From positions 74,912,948 through 74,976,947 of the forward strand of contig JAVGWX010000007.1 of assembly GCA_036924085.1 (NCBI GenBank): a stretch of 64,000 nucleotides of DNA, in the 5' to 3' direction. The stretch comes from Ariolimax columbianus (lineage: Eukaryota; Mollusca; Gastropoda; Stylommatophora; Arionidae). The translations under genes and the position numbers were made by a program. Each line of letters begins with the position of its first letter. Positions within the stretch are counted from its first letter, which is position 1. This document shows, one piece after another, positions 23,493 through 34,929 of the stretch. The notes under the pieces were generated by a model. That model had not been told where the DNA came from. It ran no database searches and saw only the letters and a program-made list of their open reading frames with translations.

Positions 23493-24073
23493 AGAACTAA
23501 GAAAAGGATGATACTCGACACATAATTCAAGTATTCCAAAGTAGTTGCCACTTTGTTGAGAATTAAGTACTTCTGTCTCACCACGAAATGCTGACACACG
23601 AGATGAGAATAACAGTTGCAACTATTCTATGTAGTACTTTTGACCAAATTTAATTTTTCTTTATGAATATAATTTTGAACATTGAATCAATTCGTCCAAG
23701 TGCTTTTTAACTAAAATTCATGTCATCATAGAGGTCCAATGTCCAGAACTGTTCTCTTGTTCTGTAATCAGAGTAGGGGGCTGTTTCTAGGCTACAAATT
23801 CCCCATTAAAAAAATAGTTTTTCAGTCGTGTATATCATCAAAGAGCTCGCAAGCAAAGCAAATAAATATTTCAGGTTCAGGGATAATACATTCGCCATTC
23901 CCTTTCAACCTCGTCTCCAGTTATGCTTTAAGAATATCAATGAACGTGCATATTTTTTTTTCTGATCAGAACATTGTCTTTCAGATAAAGAAAAGCCATC
24001 CCCATGGAGGCAGGCATTCCACGGTCCATGTTTTCGCAAAAGTCACGTACCTACCCTGTTATATTTGAGTGTG
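23493..24073. other. Unassigned sequence
   Basis: No recognised repeat. An open frame at 23739-24068 (+, 109 codons) has no visible domain and an unremarkable composition, so it is not called as a gene. Confidence 0.4.
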
Positions 24074-24211
24074 TGAACAAACCAATCTCCGACCAGAAGA
24101 GGCACAGGCAGCGACCGCCGACAGAGAAGGGTGGCGTGGTGTTGTGAGGATGTCTTCACGTGTGCCCCAACAATCTCACCGGTTACGGGATGACCTAACC
24201 TGAACAAACCA
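24074..24211 (+). mobile_element. LINE-C 3'-terminal copy with 11-bp target-site duplication
   Basis: TGAACAAACCA at 24074-24084 is repeated at 24201-24211. The roughly 116 bp between them (CAGAAGAGGCACAGGCAG, GGATGTCTTCACGTGTG, CTCACCGGTTACGGGATGAC) match the last part of the LINE-C copy ending at 41840 and the short copy at 45968. It begins within a few bases of where the 45968 copy begins. Confidence 0.85.
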
Positions 24212-24570
24212 GTTCCATCTTGAACTCAACATCAACTTATGTGACATTGACATCTTCAGATACAACTTGCAAATCTTGTGTCTCTGTCATTTTGACATTT
24301 GCTGTTTGCTCTCTTTGCTGTTCTGCTGCTGCCTTGTGCTTAAACCCAGATCAAACAAGTTTGGAGATTAGCTTAGCAGTTCTTCGCTTTCCCGTCTTCA
24401 CTTGTTGTCTTTGACTCTAATTTATTTCACAATCTCAAATCTCTTCTGAACGAGATGATTAATCTAATAGGGCGAAGCAATTGGTTAGTATTGATTTTTT
24501 AAAAATTCTATTTATTTCAACTTTCTACCTGACACGACTTATTTTTTTAAATTACTGAAATTGCAGTGCT
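24212..24570. other. Unassigned sequence
   Basis: No recognised element; one 64-codon frame without features. Confidence 0.4.
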
Positions 24571-25085
24571 CCTATATCTCTATGTGAAACTATATTTAGA
24601 GCTATCTCTATCTGGAAGTACATTTAGAGCTATCTCTATCTGGAACTATATTTATAGCTGTCTCTATGTGGAAGTACATTTAGAGCTGTCTCTATTTGGA
24701 AGTACATTTAGAGCTGTCTCTATTTGGAAATACATTTAGAGCTGTCTCTATTTGGAAGTACATTTAGAGCTATCTCTATGTGGAACTATATTTAGAACTA
24801 TCTCTATTTGGAAGTACATTTAGAGCTATCTCTATTTGGAAGTACATTTAGAGCTATCTCTATGTGGAAGTACATTTAGAGCTATCTCTATGTGGAAGTA
24901 CATTTAGAGCTATCTCTATGTGGAAGTACATTTAGAGCTATCTCTATGTGGAAGTACATTTAGAGCTATCTCTATGTAGAACTACATTTAGAGCTATCTC
25001 TATGTGGAATTACATTTAGAGCTACTTCTATGTGTAGGTACATTTAGAGCTATCTCTATGTGAAAGTACATTTAAAGCTACCAAC
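24571..25085. repeat. 28-bp minisatellite, about 18 copies
   Basis: The unit is GAGCTATCTCTATGTGGAAG followed by TACATTTA, with anchors at 24851 and 24879. Variants (CTGTCTCTATTTGG, GAACTATATTTAG) cluster at the left; the right half is nearly homogeneous, consistent with recent amplification there. Confidence 0.92.
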
Positions 25086-26179
25086 ATTGTCTTCTAAGGA
25101 CGAAATGTTGCAATTTGGACTGTGATTTACAGATATCAGAATGTTTTTTTTTTCATGCCACACATTTCACAAACACATGCTACTGAGACGCTGTGTTCTA
25201 ATTTCTAAACTAGCTCTAACCTCTGTGCCACATTTACTTTCACGCATTTTCTGTTGACTTCTCCTCTATCACTTGATGCTCATTTGAATTGAAAGGATTG
25301 GTAAATGGTAATCAAATAAAGTCAGAATTAAGGAATCATTGAAACACTCTGCTAGCAACATGGCCGTACGATAACTTGAGAAAGATAGCAATCGATACAA
25401 AAACGAAGCTACCTCATGCTTTTTAAAACAATATACATTACGATATCGTTATTTGTCAGGTCTTTTAAATTCGTAATCCGCTACACTGTGATTCATTAAA
25501 TCGAGGGTTCACTGTATGTGTATACAGTATAACGTTTCTTTATGAGGTGGAATGTTTACTAAATATAGCACAACTGCCTGGAAGACCGTAGTCCATCTTG
25601 ATCAGCACGCTCGGGACGTATGGAAAGTTACTTCAACCTATTACTGAAGGCCCTTTTCAATGCACACAAAAGGGTAAACTTACTCATTGTGGGCATTAAA
25701 CAACCACTACAAATATATATAATTCTTCTTCTTATTTATCGCGTTGGTCCATTTCAGAAGCATAGGTTCGGCACCGTATTTGATTCTCTTAACAGTTTTC
25801 ACGAAATCCAGCTTTCAACATCTTGTAGCGCAGTTTTGTGGCAATGATTCTAACAGTCCGGTTGAGAACTGAAGTCCAGAGTTCTTTCGTTACTTCTTAC
25901 AGCATGCAGGAAGGAAACCGTGGTCCCATTCTGTTAACCCTGGGTACTAAAGTGATATAAATACACAAACACACACATACATACATTACTCTACGTGTTA
26001 ACGGGACCCGAAAGGGGAACACAGAATAGTAACACTGTTAAGTGTCAGTCAAATCAGAAGAGTCGATGAACAGAGGTTTGGCATGTTGCTGCCTACCCCA
26101 TCCAGTAGAAACTCTAATCCACAAAAACTTTAACGACTATGGGCAGGTCAATATGTGATGGCTTACATGTCGCGTATTA
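25086..26179. other. Mostly unassigned, with a SINE-3 fragment
   Basis: At about 25565-25622, ACTGCCTGGAAGACCGTAGT and CAGCACGCTCGGGACGTATG match the SINE-3 3' half (cf. CGCCTGGAGGACC at 34705). A short CA-rich stretch lies near 25960-25985. Nothing else recognised. Confidence 0.5.
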
Positions 26180-26790
26180 CACATGCTCCATAGTCATACC
26201 AGGATCCCCCCTCAGACATTGATAAAGCCACTGGAGCACCTAGAAGACATTGCATCCAGATTTGGCATCCAGATCTCATTAGCAAAACCAAGATGCATAA
26301 CAGTGGATCCAATTCCACAACGATGGACATTTTTGTTGGTGGTAACCACGTCAACTCCACTCAAGATTTCATTGACTTGGGCAACAAATAAAACTTGGAA
26401 GCACCCGGATATTATTTGACGAGCCGGTCTGGCTGTCGCCTCTGTGAACATCCTACATCGGGTATGGAACCAGCAAAGGTTTTCACTGAATACCAAGCTG
26501 CAAATTAACATAAACTTTGCCGTCCCCATCCTAATATACGTTTCCAAAACATGGACTATTGAGCAGAACTTTCAAAAGTACCTTGAAGAATTCAAGATGC
26601 ACAACAATAGGTGCATTCTTGCGATCCACTAGTATAACCATATCTCAATCTACAAGTTCACTCGATTGGCATACCTTGGAAACACATTAACCATGCTAAA
26701 CCGTTGCCGTTTGGTACTAATGGAACATGTGGCCCACTTGCCGAGAACGTCACCTCCAATCAGCTTTTAAAGCATGACGTAGGTACCAAT
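26180..26790 (+). pseudogene. LINE RT C-terminal relic
   Basis: Plus-strand pieces across two or three frames: LEHLEDIASRFGIQISLAKP (block after the catalytic box, about 26230), RAGLAVASVNILHRVWNQQR, FSLNTKLQIN and ILIYVSKTWTIEQNFQKYLE (26420-26590; cf. the LLYGxETWTL block), HNNRCILAIH, then ISIYKFTRLA. This is the order expected C-terminal to an RT domain of an endonuclease-type LINE. Catalytic core absent; frameshifts near 26350 and 26630. Confidence 0.75.
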
Positions 26791-27844
26791 GACTGGAGAT
26801 GAACCTCTCCATCATGGTGTCGTCCACGCACATTCTGGTTAGGTTATACTCGGAAAGACACCATGGTGATTGCATGCAGTCTGGGACTCAACCACTCATC
26901 GTGTTCATGGACAGTTGGAGCGACAGCCCGTGCCGTTTAAGCAGCCTACCTGCCCATAACGTGCTGAACACATTTTCACACATTCATCATATTTATTAAA
27001 TCATTTCTTTAATAGATAATGTATAGGACGTATACTTTGATTATGAATTCACAAATAAATAACATATCACTTAACCTCTAGAGGCCATTTCAACTGATTC
27101 AGTCCTCTGAGCTGGTGCCCCTAGCATCCAGGCCTTAATCCGGTCCTGTCAGTTAACCATGCACCAGTAAAGCTTCTGGCATACGCATCGTATATTTATG
27201 ACGACAACATCTGTCACCACAATCAGTCAACATAAACGCCCACAAACAACCATTAGCGACAACACCAGCGCCATCAATTAACCTCTGTCACCACTTGAGC
27301 AACTACTGCCTACCGCACCAGCTTGCATGCGTGCCCTGAGCCAGGCTCGGCTGTCTGACGCGCCTAGTTTGACCACGTGCAGATAGCATATGACGTGTAG
27401 GCCTCTTTGATGTGTGCCTACTAAAACAGCCACGTACTGCTCTCTTGAGCACAAGAGCTCTCTTTCAGTTCAAGTGGAAAACAATCCGTGTGTCCACATC
27501 AACAACCATAGAAATTAAACGTCTGATCTGTCTTTTTCATCAACAGGAAATATTTCGGAACCTTGCAAGCTCGGGGTCGATATCGGCTATCGATTAGTTT
27601 TCCATATTTGGTCTAGCGCGTTATTCTGTTGTGTTTCTTAATAGTCTCTGCTACCTCCATTGTTCGTTCTCTCATGCCGTGAGCATTAGTTATTCTTGGT
27701 TACTTATATTCAGATTACAATTTTTCTGGTTTGTTAAGCAGCAAAATACAGGTGTTCCCATAGCAGACACTGCCGCCAGCGACGAAGTGCTAGAGACTTC
27801 TTTGGACTAAGTCTACATTTTTCTAATTATAGCTCGGGTACCAA
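26791..27844. other. Unassigned sequence
   Basis: No element or gene recognised. Small frames at 26799-26999 and 27412-27597 lack features. Confidence 0.4.
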
Positions 27845-28660
27845 TATAAATCTGCATATACTGGGGCACGCACTTACGATTGGAGGGATCGAGATGCATA
27901 ATATCATTGACTCTCTGCCAATGCATGGTTTATCTCATTTGTTTTTTTATCTAGCTTCTTTTATCTATAACGATCTTTCTGTGAGAAGCCGCACAGATCA
28001 TATGGCATCCTATGTGCATCTAGCCTTAGGAAATCTAAACTGGTTATCTTTTAGCGTTTCCTCTATCTTGTGATCGATTCTCTCCGAAATCATTTTCAAC
28101 AGAATGTTAGATGCAAGTGTTAAGCTTATCGTTTAGAATTAACGGCATTCTTTTGCATTTGATTTTCTTGGCAAAGGAATTATTATTGAAGTTGTGTGAT
28201 CATTTGGTTATGTTCGATTGGCGTGCTTGAAAAGTAAATTGTGTAAAGTCTCGCCCTCTATTTCGAGTAGCTAGATAGGCAGGTATCTCATCAAACCCTG
28301 GGACTCGGTTTTTGGGTATTGAATAAAACTCTTCTCTCGTTATAGATAATCTCTCTTTTATCAAAGGCATGTCATTTGATGGTGTGTTCTCTTGATGCAG
28401 GTCCCCATACTCATACAGTTTCTTAACATATTCTATACATCTGACCTTTTTTGTTTCCTGGGTCTAATTTTCTGGTTTTCTGGTTTTCAATTCTTATCAT
28501 TAATCATCCGTGTTTGTATGTACTTGTTTATACTAAAGGTACTAAAGGCTTTCCATTCTTAAGGACTTGATCGAATTTCCCTGATCTCTACAGATCTTCA
28601 ATTTTCTCTCATCAGTCTATCCACCATTATTTTCATGCCCTGTTACGTTCTCGGTCTAAT
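27845..28660 (-). pseudogene. RTE-like LINE relic: linker and RT fingers
   Basis: Minus-strand pieces in order: KYESINNELDRERNRA (about 28690-28640, linker), ENTPSNDMPLIKERLSITRE (about 28400-28340), VPGFDEIPAYL-like, IIPLPRKSNAKECR with TISLTLASNILLKMISERI (28190-28085), NQFRFPKAR (cf. NQFGFRKxRGT). These are the linker and first RT motifs, comparable to the copy at 48867-49250. The catalytic half is absent and there are several stops. Confidence 0.75.
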
Positions 28661-28666
28661 TCATTA

Positions 28667-28857
28667 TTGATACTCTCATACTTTACTGATACTCTTATAC
28701 TATATTGATACTCTTATACTATATTGATACTCTTATACTTTATTGATACTCTTATACTTTATTGATACTCTTATACTTTATTGATACTCTTATACTTTAT
28801 TGTACTCTTATTTTTTATTGATAATTTATACTTTAGTGATACTCGTATACTTTATTG
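28667..28857. repeat. 19-bp minisatellite seeded from a LINE linker, about 10 copies
   Basis: The unit is GATACTCTTATACTTTATT. Its reverse complement AATAAAGTATAAGAGTATC merges into AAGTATGAGAGTATCAATAA, which encodes KYESINN of the adjoining LINE linker. One copy (about 28800-28825) is deleted or diverged. Confidence 0.85.
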
Positions 28858-29017
28858 ATTCATTCTTTTTACATCCTTGCCCTAATATTACTCCACACTC
28901 CACTTTCTTCCCTTCTCCTATTCTTCACACGCGCTCCAAACTTTCCAATAAATTCACATCCTTCTTGTCATATTAATCCACACATAATCCTTACCTTCCA
29001 ATAATCATATATCATCT

Positions 29018-29805
29018 TCTCATATCCATCTGCACAACCACTCTCCCTTCCACAAACTCTTCATCCCTCTGCACAACCACTCTCCCTTCCAAAAACCCTT
29101 CATCCCTCTGCACAACCACTCTCCCTTCCCAAAACCCCACATCCCTCTGTTCAAACCACTCTCCCTTCCCCAAACCCGCCATCCCTCTGTACAACCACTC
29201 TCCCTTCCCCAAACCCGCCATGCCTCTGCACAACCACTCTCCCTTCTACAAACCCGCCATACCTCTGCACAACCACTCTCCCTTCCCCAAACCTGCCATC
29301 CCTCTGCACAACCACTCTCCCTTCTACAAACCCTTCATCCCTCTGCACAGCCACTCTCCCTTCCAAAAACCCCACATCCCTCTCCCTTCCACAAACCCTT
29401 CATCCCTCTGCACAACCACTCTCCCTTCCAAAAACCCCACATCCCTCTCCCTTCCACAAACCCTTCATCCCTCTGCACAACCACTCTCCTTCCAAAAACC
29501 CCACATCCCTCTCCCTTCCACAAACCCTTCATCCCTCTGCACAACCACTCTCCCTTCCAAAAACCCCACATCCCTCTCCCTTCCACAAACCCTTCATCCC
29601 TCTGCACAACCACTCTCCCTTCCAAAAACCCCACATCCCTCTGCACAACCACTCTCCCTTCAAAAAACCCCACATCCCTCTCCCTTCCACAAACCCTTCA
29701 TCCCTCTGTACAACCACTCTCCCTTCCAAAAACCCTTCATCCCTCTGCACAACTACTCTCCCTTCCACAAACCCTTCATCCCTCTGCACATCTTCCTCCA
29801 TAACC
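29018..29805. repeat. 39-bp minisatellite with 26-bp deleted variants, about 20 copies
   Basis: The full unit is CATCCCTCTGCACAACCACT, CTCCCTTCCA, CAAACCCTT. A 26-bp variant lacking CTGCACAACCACT alternates regularly between about 29370 and 29700, suggesting a higher-order unit of about 65 bp. Since 39 is divisible by 3, one plus frame stays open for 214 codons (29220-29864), a Pro/His-rich 13-residue repeat. No signal peptide, no flanking exon and open antisense frames: treated as artefact. Confidence 0.92.
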
Positions 29806-30819
29806 CCATCCTTCATCTACAAAACTCAAACCTAGCTAGCTTCTCGCAGCCCTCCACGCAATAAATAAACTTGTCTTTGAGATCCTAATAAATTAATAAA
29901 ATATAACTAAGCTGTACGTGAGTGCTCCTGAACTCAAAAACATACATCCGATGACATGGTCTCAAGATTCCTACTTCGCCAGCACAAACAACCACTCGAG
30001 TTGTAGCTGTGGAGGAGTGAATAGCATCACTTTAACATCCTAAGCATTACGTAAAAGGTGACTAATGAAAATTCTAAAATTGAGCACGTAGCCTTGTCAC
30101 TAACAGCGAACTACTACGGAATCCAGAAATACAAGAGCGCAAGTGAACACTCCAAAGTAGACATCATGTGAAAGTGGCTAGGCCAACCGGACTAGTCGTT
30201 CTAATGTGGCATGGAATACAACTTAGACTAGAAGAACAAGTGGAAGCACACACACTAGCTCTTCCACTTTCTCAGCAAGAGGTATCTGCTTCTCAATCAA
30301 CAATGAAACTTGATTTTGCTTGTAGCTATCGGCATTGCAGTGGAAACCATGATACTGATGAAGCTGCTAGAAGTGAAGATGCCATGGGAATAACGAAAGA
30401 GGAAGTAGTTAATAACTTTGGACAAACAAAAAGCAACAACAAACCAGATGGGAAGGAGAATCGACGTTATGAGTACGTTCATGTATAGAAGAAAAATGTA
30501 TTTCTTGCAGAAAGAAACAAATTAGAATGTCATAGAACAGTTAAGAATGAAAGAAAATTAATTAACAAAGCATGAGACATACAATTAATACATTATCGTA
30601 ATAATAATGGCATCGTACTGAAAGCCATAATAGAATGAACGGCATAGCAAACGCGAGCAAGAGGTAAAGGCACTGTGTGCCTGCTGGGGGCAAGAAGAAA
30701 ACCTGTGAGGTTGCACTGTCCTGACAGGAGACAGAGGAAGTCGCAAATGTATTACTTTTTACCCGTGACGTAGTGTTTCGGGTCAGCTCAAATCAGGGAT
30801 GTTAACGTGATGATGATAT
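29806..30819. other. Unassigned sequence
   Basis: An open frame at 30168-30488 (+, 106 codons, starting MKVARPTG) has no recognised domain. A similar start, MKATRPTG, occurs inverted at 31603, so this is probably part of a dispersed or inverted repeat and not a gene. Confidence 0.4.
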
Positions 30820-31215
30820 TAACTTTCCCCAATAGATCTGTCGATATTACGGATGAAGATGTTAACTTTTCCTAACAGATCTGGCGATATTACAGATGTT
30901 AAGTCTTGGAAGATGTTAACTTTTCCCAACAGATCTGGCGATATACAGATGTTAAATTTGGGAAGATGTTAATTCTTCCCAAAAGATCTGGTGATAATAC
31001 AGATGTTAAATTTGGGAAGATGTTAATTCTTCCCAAAAGATCTGGTGATAATACAGATGTTAAATCTTGGAAGATGTTAACTTTTCCCAACAGATCTGGT
31101 GATATCACGGATGAATATGTTAACTTTTTCCAACAGATCTGGTGATATTATTACGTATGTTAAATTTGGGAAGATGTTAACTCTTCACAACAGATCTAGT
31201 GATATTTCGGATGTT
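30820..31215. repeat. 54-bp minisatellite, about 7 copies
   Basis: The anchor GGGAAGATGTTAATTCTTCC at about 30960 recurs 54 bp on; each unit also has AGATCTGGTGATA and ACAGATGTTAAAT. The period is 18 codons, which keeps both strands partly open (79 and 69 codons); these are repeat-generated. Confidence 0.9.
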
Positions 31216-32109
31216 AATGAGTGGATTTGCACACATCGTATTAATGAAAGTCGTGCATTGACTGACTGCAGTTGTAGCAGCACTGAATTACGATAAAAAA
31301 GTTGCCGAGGATAGCTGTGGTTATTTTTAGAGCCTATATGACGAAGATAGTCATGCCAGTGTGAATGATTCTGAGAAGTACAGTAAACGTGGTGGCGTAT
31401 ATGAGAAAATCGATCAACTTCCAGATAAGAACATTGAAAAGTAGTTTGGTAGAGACATTTATCGAATAAGCAAGTATTACTGTACCATGAAAATAAATAT
31501 TTAAACAATAGAAAAGAAAGTCAGAAAATACGCACTCTGGCATCTCACCCTGGTCGAATAGGCGACGAAAGAGGCTAGTTCCTGTAGGCCGGGTCGCTTT
31601 CAAAGTTTTTAAATATTTTGTTGTCTCTTCTGCTTTTTTTGTCTATATGTTTTCTTGTTGTTGTCGAATGCCCACAATGCGTACGATTAACTCTTTTATG
31701 CGCTCTGAAAAGGGCTTTAACTGCTGGTTGCAGTAGCTTTCCACAGATTCCGAACGTGGTGATGAAGGTGGACCTCGGTATCTGCGCGGTTTTGTTATTC
31801 TTGCCATCTACTGGGGCTGCTAACTACTAATGTGATAATGCCGATCGCCCCTCATTAGCCAGGCTGTCATGAAAACAGGCCCTAACATTGTTCGATCAGT
31901 ATGTTAGTCTCATCCCCCCCGTATGCGGTGTATGTATGCATATACATGTGTCTACGAATGTTGTTGAGATTGACCGATTTAGGTTAGTTGTACTATTGAT
32001 GAAATCAATGTTGATGTCAACGTGGTTACTAACACAATTTTTGTATGTCGACATGGTTTACTAAAAACACGATTGTGATCTCGAAATGGCTATTAAAACA
32101 ATTGGTAGA
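31216..32109. other. Unassigned sequence
   Basis: No gene found. About 31565-31600 resembles 30168-30200 in inverted orientation (AAAGCGACCCGGCC versus AAAGTGGCTAGGCC). Confidence 0.4.
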
Positions 32110-32700
32110 AAAGACTAACGTCTGGTTAAGTGAATCATATTGGCTTGGCTTGGCTTCGTTCGTTCTTAATCTCCCGCTACCAAACCATGAAAAGGCTTAA
32201 ATAGCAGAATATAGTCCAAAGAACGGAATGCGTTGTGTCGTAGTTTACAGCTTGACTGCGATATTTGCACATTTCGGTCCAACACATCCGACTTCTGCAA
32301 GCATTTTTTTAGTACCGGGCTAGCATTCCCTCTTCGAACCCTTCTGCCTAGCCAGTCTGCCCTGCTGCAGCCTGTTATCCAGGATCACCGCGTGGAGGTG
32401 TAGAAGGATCTTGGCAGCTCTGGTTCGCTGGTCCTGACGCTAGCAGTCAGCTATGGGTCGCTGACCATTGCAGCTCATGCGCTGCTCAGCATTTTGATCC
32501 ATGAATCATATTGATTAACAACCCTAGCCACGCCCCCTGTTAGAAGACTGTCAGCGAACATTGTGGGGATCGCGCCTGTAGCTTCTACAATGGCGAGTTA
32601 ACTGGTAAACCTCGTGTTGCACTACAGCTAGGAGAACCCGGGTCCACCATTTCATGTACACCTCGGGATATAAGAGCCACTGTAACCTGCTCCCAAAGAA
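32110..32700 (+). mobile_element. SINE-3 copy split by a nested SINE-1
   Basis: The left part, GAAAAGACTAACGTCTGGTT, matches the SINE-3 start at 21213. The right part (32514-32700) has GAGAACCCGGGTCCACC, CCTCGGGATATAAGAGCCAC and TGTAACCTGCTCCC, the SINE-3 3' half. SINE-1 with its target duplication lies between them. Confidence 0.75.
32131..32513 (-). mobile_element. SINE-1 copy with 12-bp target-site duplication
   Basis: TGAATCATATTG at 32131-32142 is repeated at 32502-32513. The element is 32143-32501 (359 bp). It starts GCTTGGCTTGGCTTCG on the plus strand, so its sense-strand 3' tail is a short AAGCC repeat. It is very similar to the 23124 copy. Confidence 0.92.
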
Positions 32701-33232
32701 AAGTGATTAGCTAACCCAATTCATCAGGGGTAGCTTCCAACAACAATAGAAATAACACCACCACCAACAACAACAACAGCAACAACACCAGCACAATTAA
32801 ACACCATTGTGATGCAAACCGTAGCCAGATACAGCCTAGAAATAACCAAGACAGATAATATGTTCCACGATTGTTTCGATGGGAACGATGACACACTAAG
32901 AGACGACTGCTGCTAAGGACGCCACTTTCTAAATTCTTAAAAAAATCAACAAAAAAACTTTCTCCTCCGACCAGAACGCCATGAGTCATTCTCTAAATCA
33001 CAAATCTGGTGCACGCGTATACTCACTCACACTCATAAATATGCTTACTCACTGATATACTATGACCTTTAACCTCAAGCAAGCCGTGACCCGCATCCAG
33101 CCGATTAAGACGATTTTATCACTTGACTGATATTGAAGCTCGAAATATGTGGAGCAGATGGGTTATCTGCTCCTCGATTCGAATTTAATTGTGGACAAAA
33201 AAGTAGAACACACAACAAGTAGGTAGATAGTC
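32701..33232. other. Unassigned sequence with a (CAA/CAC)n tract
   Basis: CACCACCAACAACAACAACAG lies at about 32757-32785. No coding signal. Confidence 0.45.
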
Positions 33233-34370
33233 TGATAACAAGCAGGGCACAGTTTGTGTGATAATAAGCAGGGGACAGTATGTGTGAAAACAAGTACGGG
33301 ACACAGTATGTACAGTATGTGTGATAACAAGCAGGAGACAGTATGTATGATAACAAGCAGGGGACAGTATGTATGATAACAAGCAGGGGACAGTATGTAT
33401 GATAACAAGCAGGGGACAGTATGTATGATAACAAGCAGGGGACAGTATGTGTGATAACAAGCAGGGGACAGTATGTATGATAACAAGCAGGGGACAGTAT
33501 GTGTGATAATAAGCAGGGGACAGTATGTATGATAACAAGCAGGGGACAGTATGTGTGATAACAAGCAGGGGACAGTATGTGTGATAACAAGCAGGGGACA
33601 GTATGTGTGATAACAAGCAGGGGACAGTATGTGTGATAACAAGCAGGGGACAGTATGTATGATAACAAGCAGGGGACAGTATGTGTGATAACAAGCAGGG
33701 GACAGTATGTGTGATAACAAGCAGGGGACAGTATGTATGATAACAAGCAGGGGACAGTATGTGTGATAACAAGCAGGGGACAGTATGTGTGATAATAAGC
33801 AGGGGACAGTATGTGTGATAACAAGCAGGGGACAGTATGTGTGATAATAAGCACGAGACACAGTATGTGTGATAACAAACAGGGAACAGTATGTGTGATA
33901 ACAAGCAGAAAACAGTATGTATGATTACAAGCAGGGGACAGTATGTGTGATAACAAGCAAGGGACACAGTATGTGTGAAAACAAGCACGGGACACAGTAT
34001 GTGTGATAACAAGCAGGGGACAGTAAGAGTGATAACAAGCAGGGGACGATATGTGTAATAACAAGCAGGGGACACACTATGTTTGATAACAAGCAGGGGA
34101 CAGTAAGAGTGATAACAAGCAGGGGACAGTAAGAGTGATAACAAGCAGGGGACAGTATGTGTGATAACAAGCAGGGGACACACTATGTTTGATAACAAGC
34201 AAGGGGACAGAATGTGTGATAGAAAGCAGGGGGACAGAAAGTGATAACAAGCAGGGGACACAATTAATGTGATAACAAGCAGATGACAATAATTATAATA
34301 ACAATCAAGAGGCAGTATGTGTGATAACAAGCAATGGACCCAATTAAGATGATAAAAAGCACGGGACACA
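33233..34370. repeat. 26-bp minisatellite, about 43 copies
   Basis: The unit is GATAACAAGCAGGGGACAGT plus ATGTGT, with GATAAC anchors at 33609 and 33635. Copies are nearly identical from about 33320 to 33840 and diverge towards the right edge. Because 26 leaves remainder 2, every minus frame stays open and reads a 26-residue Cys/His/Leu peptide, giving overlapping frames of 319, 232 and 397 codons. I reject these as proteins. Confidence 0.95.
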
Positions 34371-34491
34371 ATAGGCACATCTTGTGTTGTCTATAAATGT
34401 ACCTGGTACACCTTGTTTTGACAAGAGATTTAAATGGTACTTCGTGTTTTGACTAGAGACTTACACGTCGCACGTATCTATTACATGGGCA

Positions 34492-34745
34492 CTTTCGGAG
34501 GCAAGACTAGTGTCTGGTCAGGCAAAATATACGGATCGGACATGTTAAGGTCAGGCAAAATATACTGGCCAAGACCCTCACCTCGGCTTCCTAGTAGCCC
34601 TCCCTGGAAACGAACTGTTTTAATGGCCGTCTCGCTATCGTGGCGAGGGATCGACGTGATCCTCGTAGTAATGAGTGACACGCAAATGACAAGCATAGCA
34701 CGACCGCCTGGAGGACCTCGGTCCACCTTACGTTTATTCTCATTT
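34492..34745 (+). mobile_element. SINE-3 family copy, nearly complete
   Basis: Begins GCAAGACTAGTGTCTGGTCA. It has two copies of GTCAGGCAAAATATAC about 48 bp apart (a duplication also visible at 21213), then CACCTCGGC, GGCGAGGGATCGACGTGATC and CCGCCTGGAGGACCTCGGTC. The A-rich 3' end seen at 6960 is missing. Confidence 0.75.
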
Positions 34746-34929
34746 CTGCAACCCACATGGGAGATGTATAGGGCTGAACAATTAAGGCCGCATGCCTTTG
34801 CAGTCCCCATGCACTGTCCAACTATATCTTCGTTGTCAGTTATTCAGTTCATAGACTAGTTTTAGAGACCACGTTTTGTATCACGCCGATGTCTTCGGTT
34901 CTCTGCAGCACATCCGAGGTCGTTGTAGG

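Noticed and set aside
23739..24068. 109-codon plus-strand frame
   Set aside because: No motif, membrane segment or neighbouring exon evidence; its length is within what is expected by chance in AT-rich sequence of this size.
29220..29864. 214-codon Pro/His-rich frame
   Set aside because: Generated by the 39-bp repeat, with equally open antisense frames and no start context, signal peptide or splice-linked exon visible.
30168..30488. 106-codon frame starting MKVARPTG considered as a gene
   Set aside because: No domain recognised, and its start resembles an inverted sequence at 31603, indicating repeat DNA.
33105..34378. Long minus-strand open frames of 232-397 codons
   Set aside because: They lie wholly in the 26-bp array, are open in all three frames and encode the same 26-residue cycle shifted in phase; this is the signature of a tandem repeat and not of a protein.
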